64,000 bases of DNA, taken from NCBI RefSeq assembly GCF_033542235.1, contig NZ_JAWRCU010000021.1, positions 1 to 64,000 on the forward strand. The letters are read 5' to 3'. The position numbers and the translations under genes are program-made. Position 1 is the stretch's first letter. Each line of letters opens with the position of its first letter. The notes beneath the pieces were generated by a model, which was given only the letters and a program-made list of their open reading frames with translations, made no database searches and had not been told where the DNA came from. Source of the stretch: JAWRCU01 sp033542235 (GTDB lineage: Bacteria > Pseudomonadota > Alphaproteobacteria > Rhizobiales > Rhizobiaceae). Shown piece by piece: positions 42,101-50,928 of the stretch.

Positions 42101-42313
42101 CTCGAGCGGCTGCGTCACCGACGATGCCATGGTGATCGGATCGGCGCCCGGCAGATTGGTCGACACCTGGATGGTGGGAAAGTCGACATTCGGCATCGGT
42201 GCGACCGGCAAGGTGAAATACGCGACCACGCCGACGAACAGCACTCCCACCATCAAGAGCGATGTGGCGATGGGAAAGCGGATGAAGGGTGCGGAGACGC
42301 CGATCGCTGCCAT
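39155..42313 (-). CDS. RND multidrug efflux permease (MdtB/MdtC-like)
   Basis: A 1052-residue RND transporter, full length. It starts MAAIGVSAPFIRFPIATSLL at ATG 42313, sharing a base with the adaptor stop. The hydrophobic core includes ISVGFVVDDAIVMLENIVRH (TM4, with the proton-relay Asp pair) and LLLMSGIIGRLFKEFAVTLA; the second half repeats the plan (IILGALVVVYLILGILYESY-type region near residue 880). Substrate is likely hydrophobic drugs or plant compounds, as in rhizobial relatives. The preceding adaptor forms the operon; no outer-membrane channel gene is adjacent. Complete and intact. Confidence 0.92.
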   Translation of the reverse strand: MAAIGVSAPFIRFPIATSLLMVGVLFVGVVAYFTLPVAPMPNVDFPTIQVSTNLPGADPITMASSVTQPLETQFAQIPGIAEMSSSSLSGSSQITLQFDLDVQIAAAAERVQSAINAAGGQLPKNLPNPPTYREINPTDSPIMLIGATSTDLPLTTVSDDVYTKLAQVISHVNGVAQVLVGGQQTPSIRVQLDPSKLAARGLSLEAVRAPLSINTVDMPKGNIEGAVRSFTIFANDQMTAAHDWNNAVIAYRDGAPVRVKDIGRAVLDAQDYTQAGWADRTRGVVLVIWKQPGANIIETVDKIKAELPMLTASMPASLKVQVLSDRTQTIRASVTDVQFTLMLTIGLVVMVIFLFLRNVWATAIPAFTVPLALFGACGLMWLAGYSIDNLSLMALTISVGFVVDDAIVMLENIVRHIEHGEKPMDAAILGASEIGFTILSISISLVAVLLPLLLMSGIIGRLFKEFAVTLAMTILVSAFVSLTLTPMLASRFIRPVAEARHGKVYQWSERFFEGMLRGYERGLDTALRHRFITLLVFLTCVGLTGYLFTIVPSGFFPQQDTGLIFGQALAGQDVSVDQMQSYMRQFAEIVSKDPAVAHFAASTGGGGNTQNTGRMFIQLKPRSERDASAGQVIRRLQPQLAAVPGARLVMQAAQDVRVGGKLSASQYQYVLESSDLDALDQWAPKLLGALQRLPELAAVTTDQMSSGTTLTLHVDRDQASRYGLTANDVDNTLNDAFGQRQIAQYFTQLSTYDVIMEVLPSLRGSLKSLNEIYLTAANGAQVPLSAIAKWTTAPVQPLVINHEGQFPSVTISFNLPPGVALGQATAAIDKTAADMRLPATIQTSYTGTAQAFKQSLSSVPLLILGALVVVYLILGILYESYIHPLTILSTLPSAGLGAFGTLLLFHMEFNLIGLIGVILLIGIVKKNGIMMVDFAITAERDQHLSSLDSIRQACLLRFRPIMMTTMVTMLGALPLMLGNGTGAEIRQPLGYTMFGGLLVSQALTLFTTPAIYLYLDDLSRWLASFRRHEGDYGELEHAEDEIEVPRRKLAAE

Positions 42314-43542
42314 CAGCCTGTACTCCCCGCCTGCGCGGTACCGGTATGGATCTGTCCGCCGCTTTCTGGTTGAGGAGCAGGCTTCGCGTCGACGCTTGAG
42401 CCGTCTACCACCCGGTACTGCCCGGCGACCACGACACGCTGCCCAGGGTTCAGGCCGTTGGTGACGACGGTGTTGCCGCCATCGGACGGACCTGCCTCGA
42501 TCGCTTGACGATGGGCTTTGCCGTCGTCGCCGACCACATAGGCGAAGAGCCCGTCCGGGCCGTGCTGCACGGCTTCGTCGGGCACGACGACTGCCTGGGG
42601 CAGCATGCCGATGCGCATACGCGTGTTGACCGACATGCCAGGCCACAATGCATTGTCCTGGTTCTCGAATGTCGCCTTGAGCGAAATCGTGCCCGACGCC
42701 TGGTCGACCTGGTTCTGGACCGCCTCGAGCTTGCCGGTCGCGAGCACAGTCTTCATGTCCGGGCCAAGCGCGTCGATCGAAACGGGGCCGGCCGCGGAGG
42801 TCTTGTTGATGGCCGATATCTGCTCCTGAGGCTCGGTGAAGGACACGTAGATGGGTTGAAGCTGAACGACCGTGAAAAGGCCGGGGCTTTGATTGGCCTG
42901 CACGATGTTGCCGGGGTCGATCGTGCGGAAGCTCGTCTTCCCGGTCAGCGGCGAGGTGATCCTGGTCCAGTCGAGATTGAGCTGGGCCGACTCGATTGCG
43001 GCTTTGTCGCCCTCGATCTCGGCGGCCGTCGAGTTGACGACGGCCTGCTGGTTGTCGACATCCTGCTGCGTTTCGAAGGTCTTTTGCAGGAGGGTGGAAA
43101 GGCGATTGAGGACGCCCTGCGCATTCTTGAGCGTTGCTTCGTCCTGCGCATGCCTGGCCTTCGCTTGGTCGAGCGCCGCCTGATACGGTGCGGGATCGAT
43201 CTCGGCGAGCAGGTCGCCCTGCCTGACCATCTGCCCCTGCTTGACCGGCACCTGAATGACGACGCCGGTGACGCGGCTGGAGATGGTGACGCTGTTCAGG
43301 GGCGTGACCGTTCCGAGGCCGTACAGGTAGAGAGCGAAATCGGATTTCTGCACGTTAGCCACAGTGACCGGGACTTTGGGCGCAGGCTGCGATGACTTTG
43401 CTGCTTGCTCGGCCTTTACCGTCGCATCGACGTGATTGCGCCACAGGCCGTAGCCGCCGCCCAGCAACACGAGCGCGACCAGAAGCACGATGCCGCCAGC
43501 GCGCCTACGCGGTTTCCCTTGGCTGTTTTTGGAAGTCTTCAT
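42313..43542 (-). CDS. RND periplasmic adaptor protein (MdtA-like)
   Basis: The start ATG 43542 gives MKTSKNSQGKPRRRAGGIVL and an N-terminal membrane anchor (LLVALVLLGGGYGLW); GTG 43554 would extend it by four residues. The remainder has the barrel-sandwich/hairpin plan of membrane-fusion proteins: VPVKQGQMVRQGDLLAEIDP, a long coiled hairpin (QDEATLKNAQGVLNRLSTLL), SPLTGKTSFRTIDPGNIVQA and a C-terminal beta-domain (LGPDMKTVLATGKLEAVQNQ). It is encoded directly before the permease with a 1-bp overlap. Confidence 0.9.
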   Translation of the reverse strand: MKTSKNSQGKPRRRAGGIVLLVALVLLGGGYGLWRNHVDATVKAEQAAKSSQPAPKVPVTVANVQKSDFALYLYGLGTVTPLNSVTISSRVTGVVIQVPVKQGQMVRQGDLLAEIDPAPYQAALDQAKARHAQDEATLKNAQGVLNRLSTLLQKTFETQQDVDNQQAVVNSTAAEIEGDKAAIESAQLNLDWTRITSPLTGKTSFRTIDPGNIVQANQSPGLFTVVQLQPIYVSFTEPQEQISAINKTSAAGPVSIDALGPDMKTVLATGKLEAVQNQVDQASGTISLKATFENQDNALWPGMSVNTRMRIGMLPQAVVVPDEAVQHGPDGLFAYVVGDDGKAHRQAIEAGPSDGGNTVVTNGLNPGQRVVVAGQYRVVDGSSVDAKPAPQPESGGQIHTGTAQAGSTG

Positions 43543-43794
43543 GATGCCGCCCACTAGCTGACAAGAACAACAAGCCTTTCAGGGTGGTTGGGGGACTGGG
43601 ATCGGCCAGACCTCAGCGGGACGGTAATATAGATGGCCCCGCCTATCAGCTTACAAGTGAGCCATTTGGTTTCCGCGCATTCAAGGATGCGTGATGCAGC
43701 TTTGAATGCACGAGCGATCCAAAATTACATTTTGGTCATATCCCGGCCCTTGGGCGTGGCAGGAATTTCTGCCTCACCATCCGCTCGGGCGAGA

Positions 43795-44550
43795 CACATG
43801 GTGCCGCTTTCCGCCTTCAGCCAATATGCGCCTGCAACCACGCCGGTGTCGATCAGCCATCAGTGACACTTCGTCGCCACGACCATTTCGTTCAACCTCT
43901 CCGCAGGTGCCAAGCTCGGCGACGCGACCGCAGCGATCGACAGGGCCATGGCCGAATTTGGTATGCCCGTCACGATCCGCGGGTCGCTGGCCGGGACGGC
44001 CTCCGCCTTCCGCTCGGCGCTGGTGAACGAGCTTCTCCTCGTCGCTGCAGCGCTCGCCACGATCTACATCGTGCTCGGCATTCTCTATGAGAGCTATATC
44101 CACCCCATCACGATACTTTCGACCCTCCCCTCCGCTGGCATCGGCGCGCTGCTTGCACTGATCTTCACCGGCATGGAGTTCGACGTCATTTCACTGATTG
44201 GCATCATCCTCCTGATCGGGATCGTGAAGAAGAGCGCGATCATGATGATCGACATGGCACTGCAGGCGGAGCGGCTGGAGCGCCTCTCTCCGCGCGAAGC
44301 CATCCACAAGGCCTGCGTCATGAGGTTCCGGCCGATCATGATGACGACCTGCGCGGCGCTGCTAGGCGCGCTCCCGCTGGCGCTTGAAACGGGCACCGGC
44401 GCCGAGATACGCCAGCCGCTCGGCATCGCCATCGTGGGAGGGCTCCTCGTCTCGCAATTGCTGACGCTCTACACCACGCCCGTCGTCTATCTCTGCCTCG
44501 ACCGCCTCCGCTTCCGGCAAGTGCCGCGTTATGCGGTGGTGGCGAGGTGA
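43795..44550 (+). pseudogene. C-terminal fragment of a second RND permease with in-frame TGA
   Basis: The plus strand reads MVPLSAFSQYAPATTPVSIS-HQ, an in-frame TGA (43864-43866), then HFVATTISFNLSAGAKLGDA, IVLGILYESYIHPITILSTL and GIILLIGIVKKSAIMMIDMA to a normal C-terminus. This is the last quarter of an MdtC-like protein. The nonsense codon falls where homologues have HQGQFP. The first three quarters are absent. It is diverged from, and lies opposite to, the intact RND gene, so it is not a simple duplicate of it. Confidence 0.85.
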
Positions 44551-44750
44551 CAACCTGCCTTTGGAGCATCGAAGAGCGGGGCGGTTTTCGGACCAATCCG
44601 ATGCTTGAACAAAGCGATAGAGCGGCGCGACAGGCAATTCTCTCATCGGCGCGGAACCCGGAAGCATCGCGGAGGTTGAGGCCGCTGCGGCGGTGAACTT
44701 CTTATCAGATTCCCCTCATTGCCGGGTGAGGCTGCTCCGCGAGGTTCGTG

Positions 44751-47700
44751 ATGTCTGGAAAATTGCCGGTCGGAGCCACCGCGATCGATCTGCTTGCGCT
44801 GGTAGAGCAGAGTGACGACACCGACCTCGTGTTCGTAACCGCGAGCGAGCGCCGAGCGAGGCGCGTCGCCCGATTCCTGCAAGCGGTGTGTTCCCACTGG
44901 ATCGTGGTCTTTCCGCCCTGGGATTGCCTCCCCTATGACCGCATCCTGCCGTCGCGCGAGATCATCGGCGAACGCATGAAGGTGCTGCGCATGCTGACCC
45001 GGCCTGCAGAGCGAACCCGCATCGTCATTACCACACCCGATGCGGCCCTGCAGCGCGTTCCGCCGAGATCGGCGCTGCGCACATTTGAGCTGCGGGTTGG
45101 ACAGCATCTCGATCCTGACGAATTCCGCTGCTTTTGCGAGCTTGCCGGCTATGTGCTCGACGATCGGGTGGACGAAGTGGGCGAAGCCGCCTTGCGTGGT
45201 GAAGTCATCGACATCTTTCCCGCCGGTTCCCCTTCTCCGGTCCGGCTGGAGATGCGAAACGGGAAGATCGGCGCCATTCGCCCGTATGATCCCCTAAGTC
45301 AGCGCACGCAAGGAGCGCTCGAATTCCTGCTCCTGGATGCCGTATTGGAAGGGATACCTGCTCACGGCCTGAGGCCGCCTGAAGGTGAGGCGCATTCCCG
45401 TGCCCAGCCACAGATGGAGACGCTGTTCGATTACCTGCCGACAGCTCGGCTTGTGATAGAACCGTCGGCTGGCAAGCGCTGCGAAGCCGTCCTGGCAGCT
45501 ATATCGGAAGCATATCGCGACCGAATAGGCACTCCCGAGGGGAAGGCGCCCTCCAGGCACTCAGTCCCGGAACCCAGCCTGCTATTTCTCGAGCCCCAGC
45601 AATGGAGTGATCTCGTCGCCCACCGGGCTATTCGGCTTCAATCCAGAGGCAGCGCCAAACCAGTGCCCTTCTTCGCCTCCGCCCCCCGTCCCGGGCGTGC
45701 CTTTGTCGATTTCCTGCACGGCCAGATAGCCGCAGAAAGACGGATCGTCTTGACGGCAGCCTCCGGGGATATTCTCGAAAGGCTCTGCCGCCGCGCCGAG
45801 GGTGCGACTGCTCGCCATCCGGAAGCTGTCTCCGACTGGCAGGCTGTTCTGAAGGCTGGCAAGCCCTCCATCCTCTCCCTGAAGGCCGATCTGGAGGAAG
45901 GGTTCCTGGATGAGGAACGCGGTATTGCCGTCGTCGCAGCACCCGACGTGCTCGGCAGCCGCATCAGAGGCGGCCAGGATGCGCGCTCCATCAGGCCGGC
46001 ATACTCGCTCAGCGAGGCCGCGCAATTCCACCTCGGCGATCTGGTGGTCCACATCGACCACGGCATCGGCGCGCTGCGCGACCTGGAGCGAGTGGATGCG
46101 CCTGAAAGCCCGCAAGAGGCGATCCGGCTCGGCTATGCCAAGGATGCCACCCTGCTTGTTCCCTCGGATGATGCCGACAAGCTCTGGCAATATGGTTCGA
46201 ATGAAGGTGCGGTGCCTCTGGACCGGCTGGACGGTGATGGGTGGCTGAGACGCCGCAGCGAGATTGAGCGTGTACTCGAACGGACGGCGCGCGCCATGCA
46301 CGCATACGCCGCACGACGCAAGGAGGCGAAGGCACCGAAACTGCTGCCGCCTTTGCCCGCCTATGAGCGTTTTGTGGCGAGATTCCCGTTTTCCGAAACA
46401 CCCGATCAGAGCAGTGCCATCGAAGCTGTGCTGAAGGACCTCGCGTCCGGTCAGCCGATGGATCGGCTGGTGGTCGGCGACGTGGGGTTCGGCAAAACAG
46501 AGGTTGCTCTCAGGGCCGCGGCAGCAGCCGCATTCTCGGGAAAGCAGGTCGCCATCGCCGTGCCCACCACCGTTCTGGCCCGGCAGCACTTCAACACGTT
46601 CAAACGCCGCTTCGCCGGCCTTGGTATCGAGGTGGCACATCTATCGCGTCTGGTCGGACGCAAAGAGGCGGCCTACGCGAAAAAGGGGCTGGCCGACGGC
46701 AGCGTGCAGGTGGTGGTCGGCACCCATGCCCTGGCGGGCAAGACCGTGGCTTTCGCCGATGCAGGGCTTCTGGTGATAGATGAGGAGCATCGCTTTGGCG
46801 CTGCCCACAAGCGTAAGCTCAGGAAGATGGCAGACGGGATCCATGTCCTGACCCTCACCGCCACGCCAATCCCCCGTACGCTCCAAATCGCCTTGATAGG
46901 CCTGCAGGACCTCTCGGTGATCACGACCCCGCCTTCTCGGCGCCGGCCGATTCGCACCTTCTGCATACCATTCGAGCGAGAACTTGTTGGGGTGGCCCTG
47001 CGGCGCGAGAAGCGGCGCGGCGGGCAGAGTTTCGTTGTCGTGCCGAGAATAGAGGATATCGAGCCGACGCTCGGGCAGTTGCGCGCAGTCGCAGCCGATC
47101 TCGATATCAAGGTCGTCCATGGAAAGCTGCCGGCCGCCAAAGTGGACGAAACCTTCGTCGCATTCTCGGAAGGTCGGGGAGACGTGCTTCTGTCGACCAG
47201 CATCATCGAGAGCGGACTGGACGTCCCCGCCGCCAACACCATGATCGTGCTCAGAGCCGAACTGTTCGGCCTGGCCGAGTTGCACCAGCTTCGCGGGCGT
47301 GTGGGGCGCGGATCGCAGCAGGCATTCTGCTATCTCATGACCGAGCCGGGAAGCGAGCTACCGGAGAGCACGTTGAAGCGGCTGGATACGCTGCGGGTGT
47401 TTGACCAGCTCGGGGCAGGCATGGAAATCGCCGCGCGCGACCTCGGTTTGCGCGGCGCCGGAGACCTGATGGGCGAGGAGCAGGCCGGGCATGTCAGGTT
47501 GATCGGGATCGGCCTCTATCAGGAGCTATTGAGCGAAGCGATCCGGCGAGTGGGCGGGGAGCAGATCCGCCATCTGAGCACCGATTTCCAGATCAACACA
47601 CCCGCCAGAGTGCCCGAGGATTACATCCCTGAACCCGAAATCCGGCTCAATCTCTATCATCGCGCCGCACGGGCTTCCGAACCGGCCGACATTGACCGCC

Positions 47701-48008
47701 TTGCCGACGAAATTGCCGATCGCTTCGGGCCGCCTCCTGGACCGGTACGCACCCTGCTCGAGCTTGCAGCCATACGGACGCTTGGCCGATCCCTGAAGAT
47801 CGTGAAAATCGCGGCCGGCCCGAAGGCGATTGCGTTGACCTTCCAGTCCGGATCCGATCCGCGAGGGACATTTGGCGATCACCTCGCACAATCCGATGGC
47901 GATCTGGAGTGGAAGAGCGAGCGGCTGATCCTTCGAAAAAGGTCGGACAATCCGGAACAGCAAATGAGGCTCGTGCTTGAATTGCTCACCAGCCTGCATG
48001 AAAGTTGA
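44751..48008 (+). CDS. mfd: Mfd-like transcription-repair coupling translocase (paralogue)
   Basis: A protein of about 1085 residues with all Mfd modules: a UvrB-like N-terminal region (VVFPPWDCLPYDRILPSREI), an RNA-polymerase interaction domain (FHLGDLVVHIDHGIGALRDL, near 430), and the translocase with Walker A GDVGFGKTEVALRAA (about 576) and DEEH box VIDEEHRFG (about 676). It ends with TRG-type and D7 domains. True Mfd has DEEQ in relatives I recall, so the H is a variant. It is somewhat shorter than the usual ~1150 residues and lies outside the usual neighbourhood, which suggests a second, accessory copy. GTG 44748 is an alternative start. Confidence 0.85.
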   Translation: MSGKLPVGATAIDLLALVEQSDDTDLVFVTASERRARRVARFLQAVCSHWIVVFPPWDCLPYDRILPSREIIGERMKVLRMLTRPAERTRIVITTPDAALQRVPPRSALRTFELRVGQHLDPDEFRCFCELAGYVLDDRVDEVGEAALRGEVIDIFPAGSPSPVRLEMRNGKIGAIRPYDPLSQRTQGALEFLLLDAVLEGIPAHGLRPPEGEAHSRAQPQMETLFDYLPTARLVIEPSAGKRCEAVLAAISEAYRDRIGTPEGKAPSRHSVPEPSLLFLEPQQWSDLVAHRAIRLQSRGSAKPVPFFASAPRPGRAFVDFLHGQIAAERRIVLTAASGDILERLCRRAEGATARHPEAVSDWQAVLKAGKPSILSLKADLEEGFLDEERGIAVVAAPDVLGSRIRGGQDARSIRPAYSLSEAAQFHLGDLVVHIDHGIGALRDLERVDAPESPQEAIRLGYAKDATLLVPSDDADKLWQYGSNEGAVPLDRLDGDGWLRRRSEIERVLERTARAMHAYAARRKEAKAPKLLPPLPAYERFVARFPFSETPDQSSAIEAVLKDLASGQPMDRLVVGDVGFGKTEVALRAAAAAAFSGKQVAIAVPTTVLARQHFNTFKRRFAGLGIEVAHLSRLVGRKEAAYAKKGLADGSVQVVVGTHALAGKTVAFADAGLLVIDEEHRFGAAHKRKLRKMADGIHVLTLTATPIPRTLQIALIGLQDLSVITTPPSRRRPIRTFCIPFERELVGVALRREKRRGGQSFVVVPRIEDIEPTLGQLRAVAADLDIKVVHGKLPAAKVDETFVAFSEGRGDVLLSTSIIESGLDVPAANTMIVLRAELFGLAELHQLRGRVGRGSQQAFCYLMTEPGSELPESTLKRLDTLRVFDQLGAGMEIAARDLGLRGAGDLMGEEQAGHVRLIGIGLYQELLSEAIRRVGGEQIRHLSTDFQINTPARVPEDYIPEPEIRLNLYHRAARASEPADIDRLADEIADRFGPPPGPVRTLLELAAIRTLGRSLKIVKIAAGPKAIALTFQSGSDPRGTFGDHLAQSDGDLEWKSERLILRKRSDNPEQQMRLVLELLTSLHES

Positions 48009-48165
48009 GTCGAGTACCGCCGTTCGAGGTGCCGCGTCTCCATTCTGCTCCAGGGGCGCGCTCGCCTGGACGGAGATGCGCGCGAGGGGTAGTCCTCTGG
48101 CAAGCACAACGAAGCGGCCGTCCCATTCACGCCGGCCTTCGCGACGACAAGAGGGATAGAGAGCC

Positions 48166-49155
48166 ATGCGTGCGACCCGATTGATGGCCACCCACGATAT
48201 CCGCACGGCCGAGCTCCCGGTGCCGGATCCCGGTCCAGGCGAGGTGCTGATCCGGGTCGAGGCGGCCGGCATTTGCGGGACCGACCGCCACCTCTTCAAA
48301 GGTGAGTTCCCGTGCAAGCCGCCGGTAACGCTCGGGCACGAATTCTCGGGCGTTGTGATCGGCGCCGGTGCCGGCGTCGACATAGCAGAGGGCTCTCGCG
48401 TCGTCTGCGATCCCAATGACTGGTGCGGGCGCTGCGAGGCATGCCTGCGCGGCCGGGTGAATTTATGCGAGCGCAACGTCGCTACGGGCATCCACCGCGA
48501 CGGCGGTTTTGCCGAGTATGCCGTCTTCCCGGCGCGCAAGGCAGTGCCGCTTCCGGCCGATCTCGATCCCTTGCATGGCGCATTTTGCGAGCCGCTCGCC
48601 TGCACGCTGCACGGGGTCGACATGGGTGCGCCTCTGGCCGGCGAGCGCGTGCTTGTCATCGGCGGCGGCGTGATCGGCCTGCTCGCGCTCCAGCTCGCGC
48701 GCCTTGCCGGAGCCGAAACCATGCTTCTCACCCGCCACCCGGCCAAACATGAGCTCGCCCGTGAGTTCGGCGCGACGGAGACCGCCGCCACGCCGGACGA
48801 GGCTGCTCGCCTGTGGCCGAAGGGGGCGGACCTGACGCTCGAATGCGCCGGCGTGCCGGAAACCGTCGCCTGCGCCGCGCCGCTGACACGGGCGGGTGGC
48901 CGTATCGTCATTTTGGGCGTGCTTCCGCAAGGATTGAAGGTACCGATCGAGCCCTTCGATCTGCTGTTCCGGGAAGTCCAGCTTCACTTTGCCTTCATCA
49001 ACCCGTTCACCCAGGCGCGCGCCGCCAACCTGATCACGTCTGGCAGGATTGCCGTCGCGCCCCTGATTTCACGCGTGATCCCGCTGGAGGCGGCCGCCGA
49101 AACCATCGCTTCGGCGCCTGCGCCGGGCGAGGTGAAGGTGCTGATCGTGCCTTAG
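48166..49155 (+). CDS. Zinc-dependent alcohol/polyol dehydrogenase
   Basis: A 329-residue medium-chain dehydrogenase. Catalytic zinc ligands are C37 (AGICGTDRH), H58-E59 (TLGHEF) and E142; the structural zinc site is C87-x2-C90-x2-C93-x7-C101 (DWCGRCEACLRGRVNLC). The Rossmann motif is GGGVIG (166-171). Sequence and size fit the sorbitol/L-iditol dehydrogenase subgroup, which oxidises secondary alcohols of polyols with NAD(P). It converges on the FGGY kinase gene 20 bp away. In this locus it could oxidise a polyol or sugar to the kinase substrate. Confidence 0.87.
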   Translation: MRATRLMATHDIRTAELPVPDPGPGEVLIRVEAAGICGTDRHLFKGEFPCKPPVTLGHEFSGVVIGAGAGVDIAEGSRVVCDPNDWCGRCEACLRGRVNLCERNVATGIHRDGGFAEYAVFPARKAVPLPADLDPLHGAFCEPLACTLHGVDMGAPLAGERVLVIGGGVIGLLALQLARLAGAETMLLTRHPAKHELAREFGATETAATPDEAARLWPKGADLTLECAGVPETVACAAPLTRAGGRIVILGVLPQGLKVPIEPFDLLFREVQLHFAFINPFTQARAANLITSGRIAVAPLISRVIPLEAAAETIASAPAPGEVKVLIVP

Positions 49156-49175
49156 CGCTATTCTGGTCGCAGGGA

Positions 49176-50675
49176 TCAGGCCAACCGGTCCAGATCGTCA
49201 TAGAGTGCCTGCGAATGGCGATAGAGCCTATCGAAAACCGGCTGCATCCCGGCATAGGTCTCTGCCCATCGCGGGTCGGGAGCAACTTCCTCCGCATAGC
49301 TCACGAAGGCATCGGCGCCTTGCTGCAGGCTGGAGAAACGCCCTTCGGCAGTTGCAGCAAGGATAGCGCAGCCAACAACGCCGCATTCCGGCTCTTGCGG
49401 CACGACGATCGGAATTCCGTAAGCGCTGGCCTTGATCTTGAGCCACAGCTTAGTCTTGGCGCCTCCGCCGGACGCGACGACGCGTTCCAGCTTCCGGCCG
49501 GATTTCGTTTCCATCACGCGTATCTGCCGCGTCACAGCGAAGGCAACACCTTCGAGCACTGCGCGATGCAGGTGGGCAAGTCCGTGACCTGCCGTGATGC
49601 CGAAGAACTGTGCGCGGGCGTTGCGGTGCTTGCCGAGCCGCTCCCCCACCAGATAGGGCATGAAGAAGAGCCGCTCGGAGCCTGCGGGCGCCTCCGCCGC
49701 TTTCGCGACGATTTCCTCATAGCCGAGTGCTTTCTCGTGGAAAGCACGACGCGCCCAGCGCACGGCATCTCCGCCGCTTTCGAGCAGCATGAAGGCGCCC
49801 CAATTGCCTTCGGGCGTGCCGACATTGCACATCTCGGGATCGAGCAACGGCTTTTCCGAAACCAGGGTGATGATCGAGGATGTGCCCGTCACATCCGAGC
49901 CGAGACCCGGCCGGCAGACGCCCGAGCCGAGAAGCGCCACGGGATAATCGCCGCCTCCGACGAGCACGGGTAAGCCGACGCTGAGCCCGGTCTCGTCAGC
50001 CGCAGCTTTGGTGACATGTCCAAGAATCTCCACCGGCATGCGGATTTGCGGGAGCTTGGCGATGTCGAGATCGAGTCTCTCGCACATCAGATTCGACCAC
50101 TGGCCTGTCCGAGGATCCATGAGGAAGCTGCAGGCAGCATCCGTGCGATCCATGGCGACCTCGCCGGTCAGCCGGAAATTGATGTGGTCCTTGGGCATCA
50201 TGACCGCGGCGGCCCGCCGATATGCCGTCGGATCATTGTCCCGGATCCATTGCAGCTTGAAACCGGGCCAGGCCGGGGTGGCGGGATTGGCGCAGTCGGC
50301 GAGGTAGTCCGAAGCAGCAAAGCGCGTCTCGAAGCTCGCCACCAGGGCGCTTGTGCGCTTGTCGTTCCAAAGCGGCACCGTTTCGCGGGTAAGCTCACCG
50401 TTTTCGTCGATCAGCACGGTCCCGTGCATCTGCCCGCAGGCCGCGACACTGGAGATCCTTGTGCGGGCGCCCTCCACGCTTTCGAGGACGGCGCGGATCG
50501 CGCTTGCGACCCCGGTCCACCAGTCGCGCGGTCGCTGCTCCGACCAGCCAAAGGCCGGAACGACCTGATCGTGCTCCGAGGCGCGCAGCGAAACGATCTT
50601 GCCTTGTCGGTCGACCAGCGCAGCTCGCACGCTGCCCGTACCTACATCGATGGCCAGAATCAGATCGCGGCTCAT
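49176..50675 (-). CDS. FGGY-family carbohydrate kinase (xylulokinase-like)
   Basis: A 499-residue kinase. The phosphate-1 motif is LILAIDVGTGSVRAALVDRQ. VAACGQMHGTVLIDENGELT and PLWNDKRTSALV form the sugar site. Sequence GLGSDVTGTSSIITLVSEKP and VVASGGGAKTKLWLKIKASA are phosphate-2/adenosine motifs, and the latter is the FGGY hinge region. Full length. Substrate cannot be read from sequence; a ketose or polyol is likely. It is divergent from the isomerase gene; the 253-bp gap between them contains two RpiR-type operators. Confidence 0.87.
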   Translation of the reverse strand: MSRDLILAIDVGTGSVRAALVDRQGKIVSLRASEHDQVVPAFGWSEQRPRDWWTGVASAIRAVLESVEGARTRISSVAACGQMHGTVLIDENGELTRETVPLWNDKRTSALVASFETRFAASDYLADCANPATPAWPGFKLQWIRDNDPTAYRRAAAVMMPKDHINFRLTGEVAMDRTDAACSFLMDPRTGQWSNLMCERLDLDIAKLPQIRMPVEILGHVTKAAADETGLSVGLPVLVGGGDYPVALLGSGVCRPGLGSDVTGTSSIITLVSEKPLLDPEMCNVGTPEGNWGAFMLLESGGDAVRWARRAFHEKALGYEEIVAKAAEAPAGSERLFFMPYLVGERLGKHRNARAQFFGITAGHGLAHLHRAVLEGVAFAVTRQIRVMETKSGRKLERVVASGGGAKTKLWLKIKASAYGIPIVVPQEPECGVVGCAILAATAEGRFSSLQQGADAFVSYAEEVAPDPRWAETYAGMQPVFDRLYRHSQALYDDLDRLA

Positions 50676-50803
50676 TCGTGTTTCCCCTTAGGTCGCCTCA
50701 GCGGCGCAGCAACCACATCGAATGATATTGGAGGAGGATGGCGCCGACCATCATTGCACGCAAAGGCATCCATTGATGAGCCTGCACGCGCGCGAACTTA
50801 TTT

Positions 50804-50818
50804 GGTAGCATAGTTACA
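50804..50818. promoter_or_regulatory. RpiR-type operator, site A
   Basis: GGTAGCATAGTTACA; its complement TGTAACTATGCTACC differs from site D by one base. It lies in the divergent region between kinase and isomerase, 129-143 bp upstream of the kinase start. Confidence 0.75.
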
Positions 50819-50899
50819 GAAATCTTTGGGTCAACGCGAATTCGACCCGCAGGAATTGCGACTTCAGGGGCTATTGATTTCCCTCAAGCGCTCGCTTTA

Positions 50900-50914
50900 T
50901 GTAGTTCCGCTACA
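50900..50914. promoter_or_regulatory. RpiR-type operator, site B
   Basis: TGTAG-TTCCG-CTACA is a perfect 5-bp dyad with a 5-bp spacer. It lies 15-29 bp before the isomerase start, next to its ribosome site, so binding would block transcription or elongation. Confidence 0.78.
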
Positions 50915-50928
50915 GAACGGAGAGACGT

